From NCBI GenBank assembly GCA_000499405.2, contig HG738138.1:24563687-24627686 (forward strand): a DNA stretch of 64,000 nt. The letters are read 5' to 3'. The stretch comes from Onchocerca volvulus. Lineage: Eukaryota; Nematoda; Chromadorea; Rhabditida; Onchocercidae. Position 1 is the first letter of the stretch, and every line of letters begins with the position of its first letter. The notes below the pieces were generated by a model, which was not told the DNA's origin, did no database searches, and saw only the letters and a program-made list of their open reading frames with translations. The position numbers and the translations under genes are program-made. This document shows, in pieces, positions 14,183 to 25,762 of this stretch.

Positions 14183-17100
14183 ATGAGAATTGTTGTTATT
14201 GGTGCAGCACCAACAGGTCTTGGTGTAGCTTATCGTTTCTATCAATTGCAAAATGATAACGTTGATGTTACAAAAAATGTTGAATTAATTATTTTGGAAA
14301 AGGTTGGTGACATTCGGAAAGTTTTTTTTTTCATCTTATTTATCTCAATATTTTAAAATTTGTCAGTGTTTCTGCACAAAGTTCAGATTTTACTTTCAAA
14401 TCTCATTCAAAAATTAGTTTTAATCTCATGTTTCTTAAAACTTACATCGAGAATAACGAATTATTTTTCGAATAGTATTCAATTTTTCTCAGCAATATTA
14501 GGCACATGTCTATGAAAAAAGCGGAGAAATGAACGAAATGAACTGAATTTTACTAGGAAATTTAAAGCTCCCAGAGATTATTTAACAGATAAAATTTGAA
14601 TTTAAAATTGAATTTTCTGAACATCATTTGAATTTGTAAAAAAAAAAAAAAAGTTATCACAAAAACCATCAAATTATCAACGAAACATTTCAAGAACTAT
14701 GCGTAATTATCATTTGGTTTACTCCAGAAATAGAACCATTTTTCCTCATTTTGTTTTTTCTTTTTCATATTTTCTGTAAAATCTTTTAGATAATATGTTT
14801 AAAAAATTATATAATCATAAAAATCCATTTGGGCATATTTGGCGATGAAAAAAGAAGGGATCAAAAAAAAATTGCATAACTTTCTCATCCTATGAAAATT
14901 AACAATTTTTAAAATACTCTTAAATAAGTAATATAAATTTAAAATTAACTTTCTAAGATTTTTTGAACCCAAAATTATATTATTTATTAGTTGCAATTCT
15001 GAAAAAATTCAACATTTCTAATCTTCAAAAATTGTGATAGAATTTTATCAATTTATTTGTTTCTTTCATCCTAATGATATGAGATATTTTGGAATGATTC
15101 AAAGAGAGAGCATTTACTCCTTTTGCTTTAAATTGAAGAGATTTATAAAACAAAATTAGAATAAAATGATGAAATTGAGGTCAACTTCAGGTGTCAACTT
15201 TACTGATATAATGAAGCATAGAATATCGAAAAATGTGAAAATAGCAATTAAAATCTTCAACAAAAACATAAAAAAATGAATGAAATAAAATGAAATCCTT
15301 TGATTTGATTAATTTTATTTTTTAAGTTTAAATTATTTGAAATAAGTTTACAAGAATAGACATACATCTTCTTATAAAACCAGGTGATGATTTCTATATT
15401 GATTTGATTAATTTATTTTTTAAATTTAAATTTTCTGAAATAAGTTATCCTTCTTATAAAATCAGGTGATGATTTCTATATTGAATGTTTCTTATCAAAA
15501 GGATTGACTACAGGAAACATTACCTGGTGGATTAAGTCGTACAGTCATGGATGAAAATGGATTTTCATGGGATATGGGTGGACATATCACTTTCGATCAT
15601 AATTTGCCTTATTATATCGAAGCAATACGTTGGGCGGTTGATGAATGGAATATTTTGACACGAAACTGCCAAGTTTATTTTTGAATATATCAAAGAAATT
15701 GATTTTGTTCATTTTTAAAAGATTTAAGTAAAAGATCTTGACTATATTGATTATTTTCCAAAATATTGATTATTTCCCAAAATACAGAGGAGAAAGAGAA
15801 ATTCGAATATGACATATACGACATCTGTCAACGTATCAGATCGAAATTGGATTTCATGATTATATGATAATAATTTTTTTTTTTTTTTTTTTTTTTGTTA
15901 GGTTGATATCAGTTATATGTTCAATGAGAAAGATTTACATCTTGTACCATATCCAGTACAATATGCAATACCAATGTTTCCATCGAATATTAAAAAAAAA
16001 TGTTTGAAGGATTTGAGAGATCGATGTGGAAAATCGGAGGTTAGTGATATATTGTGATCGTGAAATTTGATAAATTCTTTACAGAAAAACTTATGGGATA
16101 ATATACTTTCTTAATTTATTCGTTATCGGAATCGATAGTGATTTTGTCAAATGAAAATTAAATTTTCAATTATTGATTCGGACAGAAATGAAGTAGTGAA
16201 AAATGTTTAAATATTTCATTCAGGATTTCTACCTTGAATTCCAGACCATTATTTTACTAAAATTTTTTATTTATTTCTTTCATCCTCCGCTAGAATGCAT
16301 TTTCCTATAACCAATATGAATTCATAAACGGAATTCGAATCGGAACTCGAATAATTCATGATCTATAGATTTAATAGGTTTACGATGCTAAACGATTACT
16401 TACATATCATTATTTCGATGAGATTCTGAATCCGAACTAAATAGAATAGAATTTTTTGAAAATTATACTACATTAAAAAGTTATGGCTTCGTATGAAAAA
16501 AAAAAAAAAATGAAAAACATTTGCAAAAAGCTCATTTTTTTGTCAATTCATAAGATTTTTTAATTTGATGAATAAATTTTTGTTTTTTACTTATTTTTTT
16601 TTTCAGAAAATAAATCCACCAAAAAATTTTGATGAATGGATCAAAGAGAATTTCGGGCCAACATTGAATAATTATTTCTTTAAGCAATATACTCAAAAGG
16701 TTAATTCCTTCACAACTCTTCTTCAGTTGACTGATTCAAACACTTGATCATTGAAAATATTGATCACTATTAGTGTTATCGTTATCACTCTTTTCTACGA
16801 AATCTTTAACATTTCTTAACCTGATCAATTAATTCTGTTTAAAAATTGATAATTAAAAATAATAAATAATACTTTTAGTAAATTCTATTTCGAATTGATT
16901 GATTTGAAATTGAAAAACTATTAAAGGTTTGGACTGTAAAAGCGAATCAAATGAATGCGGCATGGGTTGGATCTCGAGTTGCTAAGATGCCTTATAAAAA
17001 ACTGGCAGAACTTTGTGCTATGAATGAAAAAGATTTGAAAGTATTAATTAGTTTTTTTCTTATTATTATGAAAACAGTCTAACGAAAGTCTTATATTTAA

Positions 17101-17535
17101 AATTTAGTTAAGCTTTAAATTTCAAATAGAGTTTTTGATCATAATCATTAAATAAAAGAAACTTTAAAGCCAGATAAAAAAGTTTTGCGCCAAATTAAAG
17201 CAAGAAATTGCTTTCCACTTCAATAAATATGCGTTTTTCAGAAAACGGGAAGAATCTCAGTTTTTTTCTTTCCATCCATCCATAATTTAATAAATTTTTT
17301 TTTTCACTTTGGAACTATCCCAGTGAATTGATTTTTTTTTTTTCAACAATTTTATTTAAAATTAAGAAACATTATCTTATCTCGCTGAAGGCAAATTTTC
17401 AGAAAGCTGATCTTGGCTGGGGTCCAAATGCTAGATTTATGTTTCCAAAGCATTATGGAACGGGATCAATATGGAAATCAATGACTGATAAATTGCCATC
17501 TGAATGGTTTCGTTTTGGATGCGAGTCAAGTTTTC

Positions 17536-17570
<35 letters not shown>

Positions 17571-18123
17571 AGATAGGAAATGTGCTGAAATAATTTGTAA
17601 GCTATCAAATTATGATAAAACAATTGCAATGATTTGTTAACTTTATAAATTGAATGCAGTGCTTTATAGATCATTGAGAAAGAAATAATCGAAAAAGCAA
17701 TTGAATGTTTGATACGGAAATCAATCATTTCGCGTGAACAAATCGTTAGTCTGTTTTCAATACTGTTACCGTATGGATATCCTATACCAACCATAAATGT
17801 TAGTGAGCTTAGACTAATTTCACGTAAATCTAATGTCAATGAAATTTGCATTGATTTACTTTCATAACTAATCATTCTTTTCATATGTTAATGAAAATAT
17901 ATTTTTTATAAATAATGATAGTTCATAACAAATGATTCAGAGAGATCGAGAACTAACTCGTGCTCATCGAATTCTCGAAAAACATGAAATATATTCGAGA
18001 GGCCGATTTGGTGGTTGGAAATATGAAGTATCAAATCAAGATCATTGTTTTATTCAAGGCAAACAGATTATCGATAGGCTTTTATTGGGCGAGCCAGAAA
18101 CAATATATAAAAATGGGCTATAA
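14183..18123 (+). pseudogene. glf-1: UDP-galactopyranose mutase lacking its central exons
   Basis: Eukaryotic-type UDP-galactopyranose mutase, the FAD enzyme that converts UDP-galactopyranose to UDP-galactofuranose. Exons seen: 14183-14302, 15514-15672, 15902-16039, 16607-16699, 16927-17040, 17403-about 17525, 17670-17798, 17941-18123. Exon 1 holds the Rossmann motif (GAAPTGLG; the family usually has GAGPTGLG). Exon 2 has PGGLSRTVMDENG and the histidine loop GGHITFDHN (usually GGHVxFSH). Exon 3 has VPYPVQ, exon 5 WVGSRVA (substrate-binding Arg), exon 6 LGWGPNARF, and exon 8 the FAD-binding [15 protein letters not shown]. Exons 1-5 join in phase. After exon 6 (RFGCE) about 130 family residues, including the PFYR arginine region, are absent and replaced by a 31-T run. 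The exon 6 donor is poor and does not join exon 7 in phase. About 350 residues remain of a usual 480-510. Two of the missing exons sit at 60993-61406. Symbol by homology to the nematode gene. Confidence 0.85.
15302..15485. repeat. Tandem duplication inside UGM intron 1
   Basis: A block of about 85-100 bp running from GATTTGATTAATTT to CAGGTGATGATTTCTATATT occurs twice in succession, the second copy slightly shortened. Both copies contain a 3' splice-like CAGGTGATGA sequence. It adds no coding sequence. Confidence 0.75.
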
Positions 18124-18789
18124 GCATCTCGAGGATATGGTAATCGATTTCGTTAAGGAAAATTCAATATCTCTATATCATCAAACTTGATCATAACTTT
18201 ATCAGCGTTAACAATTGCGTCTTTTTGTTTGCTCTTAATACTATACCAAATCTTATCACTGTGAATTCAAATGTATTTTGAATCCCTCTTATAATTTCTT
18301 TATCTCCTTTTTTTTTTTTTTTTAAAAAAAGCATATAATTCAAATAAATTTGTCTGTGACTACTAAAGTTTGAAAAATTTTGGCTAACTGCTAAGGAAAA
18401 AAATCTGTCTCTCAAATTATGGAGAAACACATATATAGAAACATCAGAAAATCAAAAATAATCGCAAAAGAATAATTTTCAAAAAACTCAAAATTAAATA
18501 GAATGAAATTTTTAAAGATTTGAAGATTTTTAATGAAGAAATTTTCGAAGATTAATTAAGTTTTTCAAAGCTTATCTGAAAGAAGAGTTGCAAATGTGTA
18601 CCGGGAAAATTAAAATAAAGATCGATTTTTCTTTTAAATTCGAAAAGTTTTTGTATAATTGATATTTTAATCCAAATTCTAATATCATTATTGCTTGAAC
18701 CTAAGGATTAAGTGTGGAATAAAACCGACAATCTCTTTGCAACTTCAAGAGAAGAATTGTTGAAATTAAATTAAAGTTTCCCAATATTC

Positions 18790-19912
18790 AAATCACTTAT
18801 AAAAATCAAGATTGGCTGAGTGAACAAACTTTTCTTGTGGCCAAGAACAATGACATCTACGAACCACAATATTATTTAGTCCCAAATTCAAGCAAGGTAG
18901 TGAAATACAAGTCCGTCGATATTATTGTGGAAGCAGATGAAGCGGTTAATTACTCAACAGAATTTTTGAATTCGCTTATCTGCCAGGGATGTCACCGCAT
19001 GTGCTGCAATTGAAAATCGATGTGTCAATTATCAAATTTGCGAATTATCGATCAGCCAAAACTTTGCAGTGACACGCGACTTGCAGTAAAAAAATTAATG
19101 AGCAACTTCGTAGAAGCGGCAATCTTGACAGGACTTTTTTAAGATGAAGACGTCTTCATTCTTCGCATTCCTATGATTCCAACGGATATGCCATTTCAGT
19201 TGAAGAGATTGCATTTCCCAATGCGATTGGAGATGTTTGCATTCACCATCAACAAGCTCAGGGCCATTCTTTAGAATTGTGCTATTTAGATCTCGAACGG
19301 ATTGCTTCTCACATGGACAATTATATGTTGCATGTTCTAGAGTCGGCAAACAGACACTCTCTATCTTTACACGGAATAACAAAAAATTTATATCCCACAA
19401 GTAATATTGAAATAAGTTGTTTGAATGAAACATTTCATCACACTATCATGACCTTAACATTTGTGCTACTCAACTGCGTTGCCCACAAATCAAAAAGTAA
19501 ACGAATTACATCCCTCACAAAACAAAAAACAAACGAAAAATTTAAATTACTCGTTCTATTTATTTAAAAATACGTGCCTATTTGAATGCAACGCTGTATG
19601 GAAATTTCAAATCAATCGATGAAGAACTTGAAACGCTGAAGGAAGCACTGGAATAATGTAGAAAATGGGCGTGGTGAATAATTCTGTCCGCTTGTAAAGG
19701 CGCGGTGCGGGGCGGAGTCAAAAAATTCAGCCCTCTCATTTACTTTTAGTTGTCATTGACGTAACACTTGAAAAAAAAAAAAAAAAAGTATGTCTACATA
19801 AAAATGATGACCTATTCAAATAAAGATTGTGTCAAAATTTGAAAAAATTACTGGAAAACTTGCAAGGTTCCATCAGGGATAACAGAAAGCATTTACATTT
19901 TTATTTGTATAG
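18790..19912 (+). mobile_element. 3' part of a Helentron with a broken Pif1-type helicase
   Basis: Conceptual reading with several stops and frameshifts gives the C-terminal Helitron/Helentron helicase: NQDWLSEQTFLVAKNND, then YKSVDIIVEADEAVNYSTEF, LNSL, QPKLCSDTRLAVKKLMSN, EAAILTG, RIPMIPTDMPFQLKR, the motif corresponding to FAMTINKAQGQSLE (here FAFTINKLRAIL), and LELCYLDLERIASH. About 470 bases after the helicase the sequence ends in GGGATAACAG plus CATTTACATTTTTATTTG and TATAG, the same 3' terminus as the two HINE copies in this window. The helicase-bearing element and the short elements are therefore one family. The Rep part and 5' end are missing. Clearly inactive. Confidence 0.85.
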
Positions 19913-19993
19913 ATAAGGTGGAAAAACGTCTTCATACACAAAAATACATACACATATACACATCCACACATATAAGTTCGCACATTATGGAAA

Positions 19994-20215
19994 CTATAGG
20001 TAATACGCGCGAATATTATGTGCCTTCTGATAATGAATCGAATCACAATTTTTGTCAGAATCTTTAGAGGTAGGGTCGGTAACTATTATCCCAAATTCTC
20101 GTAAATCACGGCCCAAATGATCATATGGGATTTCATCATTGATAATAATATCTATCATACCATCCATTGATCTTGTACTAGCAGATGATGGAATTGTTGT
20201 TACGTCATTTGGAAT
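19994..20215 (-). pseudogene. Degenerate coding exon, unidentified
   Basis: On the minus strand an open frame of about 73 codons starts just after an in-frame TAA and ends at a TAG. It contains TRSMDGMIDIIINDEIPYDH, LGRDLREFGIIVTDP and ends HNIRAYYL. The amino-acid texture and GC content are those of a real exon, but no acceptor AG lies at its start, so it is probably a broken exon. It abuts the Helentron 3' end and is absent from the paralogous segment near 48 kb. I do not recognise the family. Confidence 0.45.
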
Positions 20216-21406
20216 TTAGAGGGAAATGACAGAAGACTGTAAATATTGAATGATTCATCTTAAAATATTCATTTCAAGTATTTAACATTCTTTCTGATCA
20301 CGTAATATTGTTGTGATAGTATATGGAAAAAAAATTTTTTACAACTGAAATCAACAGAAATAACTTAGAAAATTTCATTCGTTTAGGGCCATCTCATACT
20401 AAAGTGATTTTTCTTTTTGAAATGACAATTTTCTATTTTTAAAAAAAAAGCATTTAAAAAAAATGAAGGAGTAGAAACAAATTGAAAAAGTGGGAATTTT
20501 ACTAAAAAAACGTTTCAACGAACTAAGAATTTCATTCTAAATTCCATTCTTTTCTGTTTTCTGTTCAAAAATTTGTTGCACTTTTTGATTTACCGTCGAA
20601 TTTATGCGAAAATCCACTAACTGCATCTATCATTTCCATGATTCAGTTTGGATTAAGAAAGAAATACTAAAACAAGCGTGCAGAAATTTTTACCAAGCCA
20701 CTAAGCGTCATCTGTTCTTTTTTTTTTTTTTTCGTTTTGATAACGAAGTATTTGACGGAAAAATCGAAAACGTTGATTGGTTGATATAGAAAAATGAATT
20801 ACACCGATAAGATTTAAATATTAGCATTGAGGATGATTCTTGATGTCTAAATTGTCCTTTCTATCCTCTGATGCCTCTTTTTCTGTTTATTTTGTGCTTT
20901 TTTTCGACTTATTGTTTTTTTCTCTTTTATTTCATCTTTTGAAAACTTGAACTGTTGCCCTTCTAGTTTGCTATCGTAAAATATTTCTGTGAAATTTCCT
21001 TCAATTTTCAAAAATAAATCGAGAAAATAAATAAGACACAAATAGACAAAAGCTCAGAGATCTAGACTTAAAAAAATTCAAGAAATTGAAAAAATGAAGA
21101 CAGAAAATTTTGTATATTTATATTGTGTATTTCTTTTCTTTCTTGCTAAGAAATTAACGATTTCTTTTCCCTAAAATATGACTTGAAGAATTCATTAATG
21201 GGCATCTTGAAATATGACGAAATATAGACTGATAAATAAGCCAGCTTATCAATCGTTATCAGAAATATAAATGACAGATGATTTAATCTCATGTGGGAGA
21301 TTTCATGAATAATAATTTGCGCATTCATAATCTTAATTAATGTTAAACTTACATCTGAACTTACTTACGTTACACTGACTGATGCATAAAATGCATTTTT
21401 GAAGAA

Positions 21407-21495
21407 ATGCATAGTCGTGGATATCTGTTCGCAATATTGGCTTTCATCTTTCTGGACACGAGCCTAATTTCGAATCTGCACTGGTTTTCCACGCA
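21407..21495 (+). CDS. Possible first exon with signal peptide
   Basis: ATG followed by HSRGYLFAILAFIFLDTSL gives a short N-terminus with a hydrophobic core like a secretory signal. A possible donor follows CACTG. The equivalent place in copy B (about 49700) has lost the start and first residues by a deletion of about 55 bp, which argues against a conserved functional gene. A second signal-like exon (ATGTCACAGGCAGAG... with a GTAAGA donor) is at about 21848-21921 and has also decayed in copy B. No downstream exons could be assigned. Confidence 0.25.
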
Positions 21496-21929
21496 ATTAT
21501 CTAAAATAATATATTTTTGCATCTGTATTTAACATTGCTTTTGTAAACTTTTTAAATGCTCAAAATTTCGAAATTTCCTTTGCATGTACAATAAGTTGAC
21601 AGTTAATAGAATGCTAAATATATATTATCATGGATGCATTATAAATTAAATTACATTTAATTTAAAAAGTTTGGATCAATTTTCTTCAAATATTTCGCGT
21701 TCGCTAAAGTAATTTGAAATGAATTTTAAATCGATGACATAAGAATTAAAACCTGTCTAAATTTAATCATTTGTTTTTTTTTTGATTTTCTTTTTTTACA
21801 AAAGAATTTTTATTTTTACTTGAAGACGATAGCGTTCTATTTGTCATATGTCACAGGCAGAGTTTTCAGTAAGAATTTTATTAATTGTTGGAGGAATTAT
21901 TGTAATACAAAGTACAAGGTAAGAATATC

Positions 21930-24150
21930 GTAAAGAATTTTTATTGGTCTCAGCAATGGAAGTTGTGATAAAAGTGATAAATGAGGAAGAAGTTGTAATA
22001 AGGTAAAGTAGTCGTTAACATTAAATTTATTGATCGAAATGATCCAGTATTTATCCCAAATGAATTTACAATATTTTAGGCAGTTACTTGGCAGTTACTT
22101 TACAATGTTACACATAGGTTTGATTATTAGGAAAATAAGAATTAGATAAATCGTAATATTAGTGTCATAATATATATTCTCTCATCCTAAGTGGATAAAT
22201 CATTTGAGAAATATGCTATAATACAAACTATTTGAACATATTTCACTTATAAAAATTACTCGGTTTTTTTCGACAAGCATCAAAATATTCATCAAAGTAG
22301 TCAATCTCAAAAAGTGTTCGGAATTTATGTCGATGATTGAAAAATATTTCTTTTAATTCATTGAAAATAGATTAGAAGACACTATAAAAGCTAAAGTTGA
22401 AAATATGACTTCAGGAATTGTATAACTGAACTTAAGGAATAACTATTACTTCACATCTTAATGTTCCAATTAAGTTTTATATTTCCTAAATGATCTTCGA
22501 CAGTTTTCTACACAATTATCATAAGATTAATTCATAGCAGAGATGATTATTTTAATTTAAAATAAGTTTACAAGTTAATTTTTACTTAAAATAATCAGTT
22601 GAACAACTAAATGCCATCACAAATTGCGCACGGAATATCAAATTTTGAATAATTATGAGATTGAAAAATTGTTAAAATTTTAGGCTTTTCCTTCCTTGAT
22701 CATTCCTAAACAAGTTCGAAACCTTGTTTTGTAAAAAATTCGTGACAAATAATATCAACAATGAGCTTTTTAATTACCAATCTGTACTAAGTTAAAAACG
22801 ACTGATAACCCACCAATAGAAGCAGTAAAATGCAACCAATCTGATAAGTGTAATTCATGATAAAGTGCATATCTTTCAAGCACAATGATTTATTTATCGA
22901 CTTCATTCATTTCATTTTAACTTCCTATCAAATGCAAATTTTTATTATTTTGCATAATTTCTTTCTTACATTTATAGTTTAATAAAGAATATTTGGTTTA
23001 ATGAAGATTACTTTGAAAATAACATATTTAAAGATTTGAATTTTTGTCAATATTCCCACCATACTTTCGCTAGATTGTTTAATTTCTGAATCATTGAAAA
23101 TTACTAAGATTAATGATTAATAAGAAAGCATCAAAGAAGCAAATTATTCATCAAACTATTTGATGAGTAATTACAGAAATTTAGTCATTCTAGTTTGATT
23201 AATTCTGAAATAGAAGGCTTATTAATTAATGCTCTGATCGTGATAAAATCAGTGCATCATTTAATAGACTTGATGTGTTTCTGCAACAATATAATAATAA
23301 AAGTAAAAGTGAAAATTAAAAAAATAATTGCAAGATTTTTTATTACAGATCATAAATGAGCAATTTGGCAACAAATTATAGTATTATTAAAACTGTGAAT
23401 CATTTTAAATGTGATAGATGTCAAATGATGAGACATACTATTATTGAAAAAGCAATTTTTCGTTCCTTTTCAAATCATTTCTTGAAGTTTAGATAGCATA
23501 TTGAGAGACAACTTTTTCTTTTACATTGATTGTAATCAAAAGTATCATGGCAAGTTTCAACAAATAATTGAGTGTACTGAAATTTTCATATTATAATTTT
23601 CATTTTTAAAAAATTTGTATAGAATTGAAATGAAACTGGATAGAAATCAAATGAATTCTGGTATCACATTTAAAGATTGTATATAACAATGTTAACGCTT
23701 TGAAAATTTCACCTTCAAATATTTGTTTTTTTTCATTTCTTATAAAGAATAAGTCGAGAAGAAAGTAACTATTTTTAACTTTTTTTTTCATTTCTTATAA
23801 AGAATAAGTCGAGAAGAAAGTAACTATTTTTAACTTACTGTTATTAATTCTGATTAACACCGATTATTTAAATTGAATTAAAAAAAAAAAAAAAAGCTGC
23901 TTTACATCAATGTTAATTTTCAAGTATCTTTCGGGAATTCGTGTAACATTTTAATCCGGTTGATATCAAATGGCATTAAAATGTGTCATGAGTATTTTTC
24001 AGAAATTTATATCGGATTATATTAAGCCGCTATCATGTCAATAAATATGTCATAAATATCGTTCGAAAATTTATATGCGATTGTATCAATTAAAGATGCG
24101 AAATAATTATATTAAAAATGCATTGAATAACGTAAAATTTTCGATATTTT
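21930..24150. other. No secure gene; upstream of grl copy 1
   Basis: AT-rich duplicated DNA matching 50290-52700 in copy B. It holds the 54-bp direct repeat at 23735-23836 and, at 24046/24047, the empty insertion site of the HINE found in copy B. The grl promoter should lie at its end but no element can be assigned. Confidence 0.5.
23735..23836. repeat. 54-bp direct repeat specific to copy A
   Basis: The unit CATTTCTTATAAAGAATAAG continuing through TCGAGAAGAAAGTAACTATT occurs twice in a row here but once in the paralogous copy at about 51310-51370. It is a tandem duplication younger than the segmental duplication, or a loss in copy B. Confidence 0.85.
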
Positions 24151-24232
24151 TTAATTTCCCGTGTTCATACGTGAACATTTGGAATGCAATTTTCCACGAA
24201 TGTCATATTTAACTTATAGATTACGTATTGTC

Positions 24233-25762
24233 ATGGAACTATTTGCTTTTCAAATTGTATTCTTCGTGCTAATGAAGCAAACAACAGCCTGGGGCAACGC
24301 ACTTTGTGTATTATGTAATTGTCATCAACCACAAATAATCTGTCCTCCACCTCCGCCAGCTGTGTGTCCACGTGTAGTCTGTCCTCCACCTCGGCCACCT
24401 GTATGTCCACCAATATACTGTCCTCCACCTGTGGTATGTCCGCCGCCTCCAGTTTGTCCTCCAGTACCCTTTTGTCATTCTCAAATCTGTCCGCCATGTG
24501 GAACACATACTGTGCCAGTTGTATGCAATTTATTTTTTGAAATTTTGATTTTGATCAAATTGTTTACTTTTTTTTTTGCAAACGAGATTACATAAATTTT
24601 GAAAATTTGCACAATTTCTGATGATTTTTGACGACTAAGCTATTAACTTCTATATCATATTACTTTACTAAAATCTTGCAGCATGGACAATTAAAAGTTT
24701 ATAAATGAGGATAAGATGTCGGTAAGTTAAAAAATATTAAATGCGTAACTTATGACATAATACAATAATGCATTCAAATAGAGACTTCCATAGGACAAAG
24801 TTCATTTGAAATTTAAAAGATTAAATTGGTTTATTCATCGAAATTCATTTAAAAATTTAAATTGGCTAGGTCATTTTCGCAAATGATAAACTTTTCAAAT
24901 ATTACCGGAATCTCCTTTTCAGAAATAGCTTTTAGCTTATAGCTTTATCAGCTAAATTTTATTTTTTATTTTTTAGTTCACAACTATTTCTGTAATTGCA
25001 ATTTTAGTTTAAAATTGATTTTGACTATCGTTGTCTAAAAAGATCGAAATGCATTCTAATCTTTCTTTAAAAATTTTCTTATTATATTTTCAAAAAAAAG
25101 AACCACTGAAGATCGAGAATTGAAGATCTTCTACCATTTGCTTTTTAGAACGGAATACCTAATAACTTGAAGAGATAGAATTCTTAAGTACCAATCTCCA
25201 TCAAATTTTCTGTGAAAATGTAACAATCTGTTTTAAGTTTTCATGCCATTCAAATTTCAGAATGTTATTCATTGCTGTAAGGGATGCAAATGTTCCGTGC
25301 GATTTAAACGAGATTCTTCAAGCGTTAATGATTTAATGCATGAAATAAATCCTCTATGCAATAATGATCAATTAATGACAATTATGGAAAAGGTGACATT
25401 TTCTTGAATATTCTAATTTTTCAATGCACTATTTCTGTTTCTTCATAATATGGGCATGAATTCTGCCTGTGTATGCACTTGAATTACTTACGCTTTGATA
25501 CTCGCAACATAAGTAATTTATTATTCGTTTCGTCAATTTTTTTCTGTACAAAATGCATTGCTTATCTCATCAATTAATTTTACAGAAGATTGGAACAAAT
25601 GCGACAGAAGCAGCGTTTGCCATAAAGAAAGAAGCCGATTATAAGTTGAAAGCAAAATTTAGTGTATTCTGTGCAATGAACGATTTGATATATGTGGCAC
25701 ATGCGGGAAGTTTTTGCCAGCATAAAAAAGGCGATATTATTTGTTTCGCCTATAAATTTTGA
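24233..25762 (+). CDS. Secreted ground-like (GRL) domain protein, copy 1
   Basis: Three coding exons in phase 0: 24233-24520, 25261-25392, 25586-25762, giving about 198 residues. The ATG at 24233 is chosen over an upstream in-frame ATG at 24161 because it starts the signal peptide (MELFAFQIVFFVLMKQTTA, cleavage near AWG) and is the start conserved in copy 2. Exon 1 encodes a Cys/Pro-rich region of CPPP, VCPP and VVCP repeats. Exons 2-3 encode the nematode ground-like domain: a Cys-rich start (CCKGCKC), LCNNDQLM, and the domain end YVAHAGSFCQHKKGD followed by CFAYKF. GRL proteins are hedgehog-related secreted proteins made by nematode epithelia and associated with cuticle or other apical matrix. 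All key Cys of the domain are present; it looks functional. Intron 1 is unusual (see the 40-nt exon-like block). Confidence 0.9.
24682..24721 (+). other. 40-nt cassette-like exon with stops, grl copy 1 intron 1
   Basis: A 40-nt block flanked by CTTGCAG and a strong GTAAGTT donor. Spliced after exon 1 (phase 0) it would add HGQLKVYK and then a TGA; the other two frames also hit stops. Inclusion would remove the ground-like domain. An identical block with identical splice signals lies at 53192-53231. It may be a poison exon or a decayed former exon. Confidence 0.5.

Noticed and set aside
19095..19433. 112-codon open frame on the minus strand
   Set aside because: It is antisense to the Helentron helicase, whose plus-strand reading matches the family.
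24231..24508. Minus-strand and alternate-frame open frames over the grl exon 1
   Set aside because: Mirrors of the Cys/Pro repeat; the plus-strand frame has the signal peptide, splice sites and ground-like domain.
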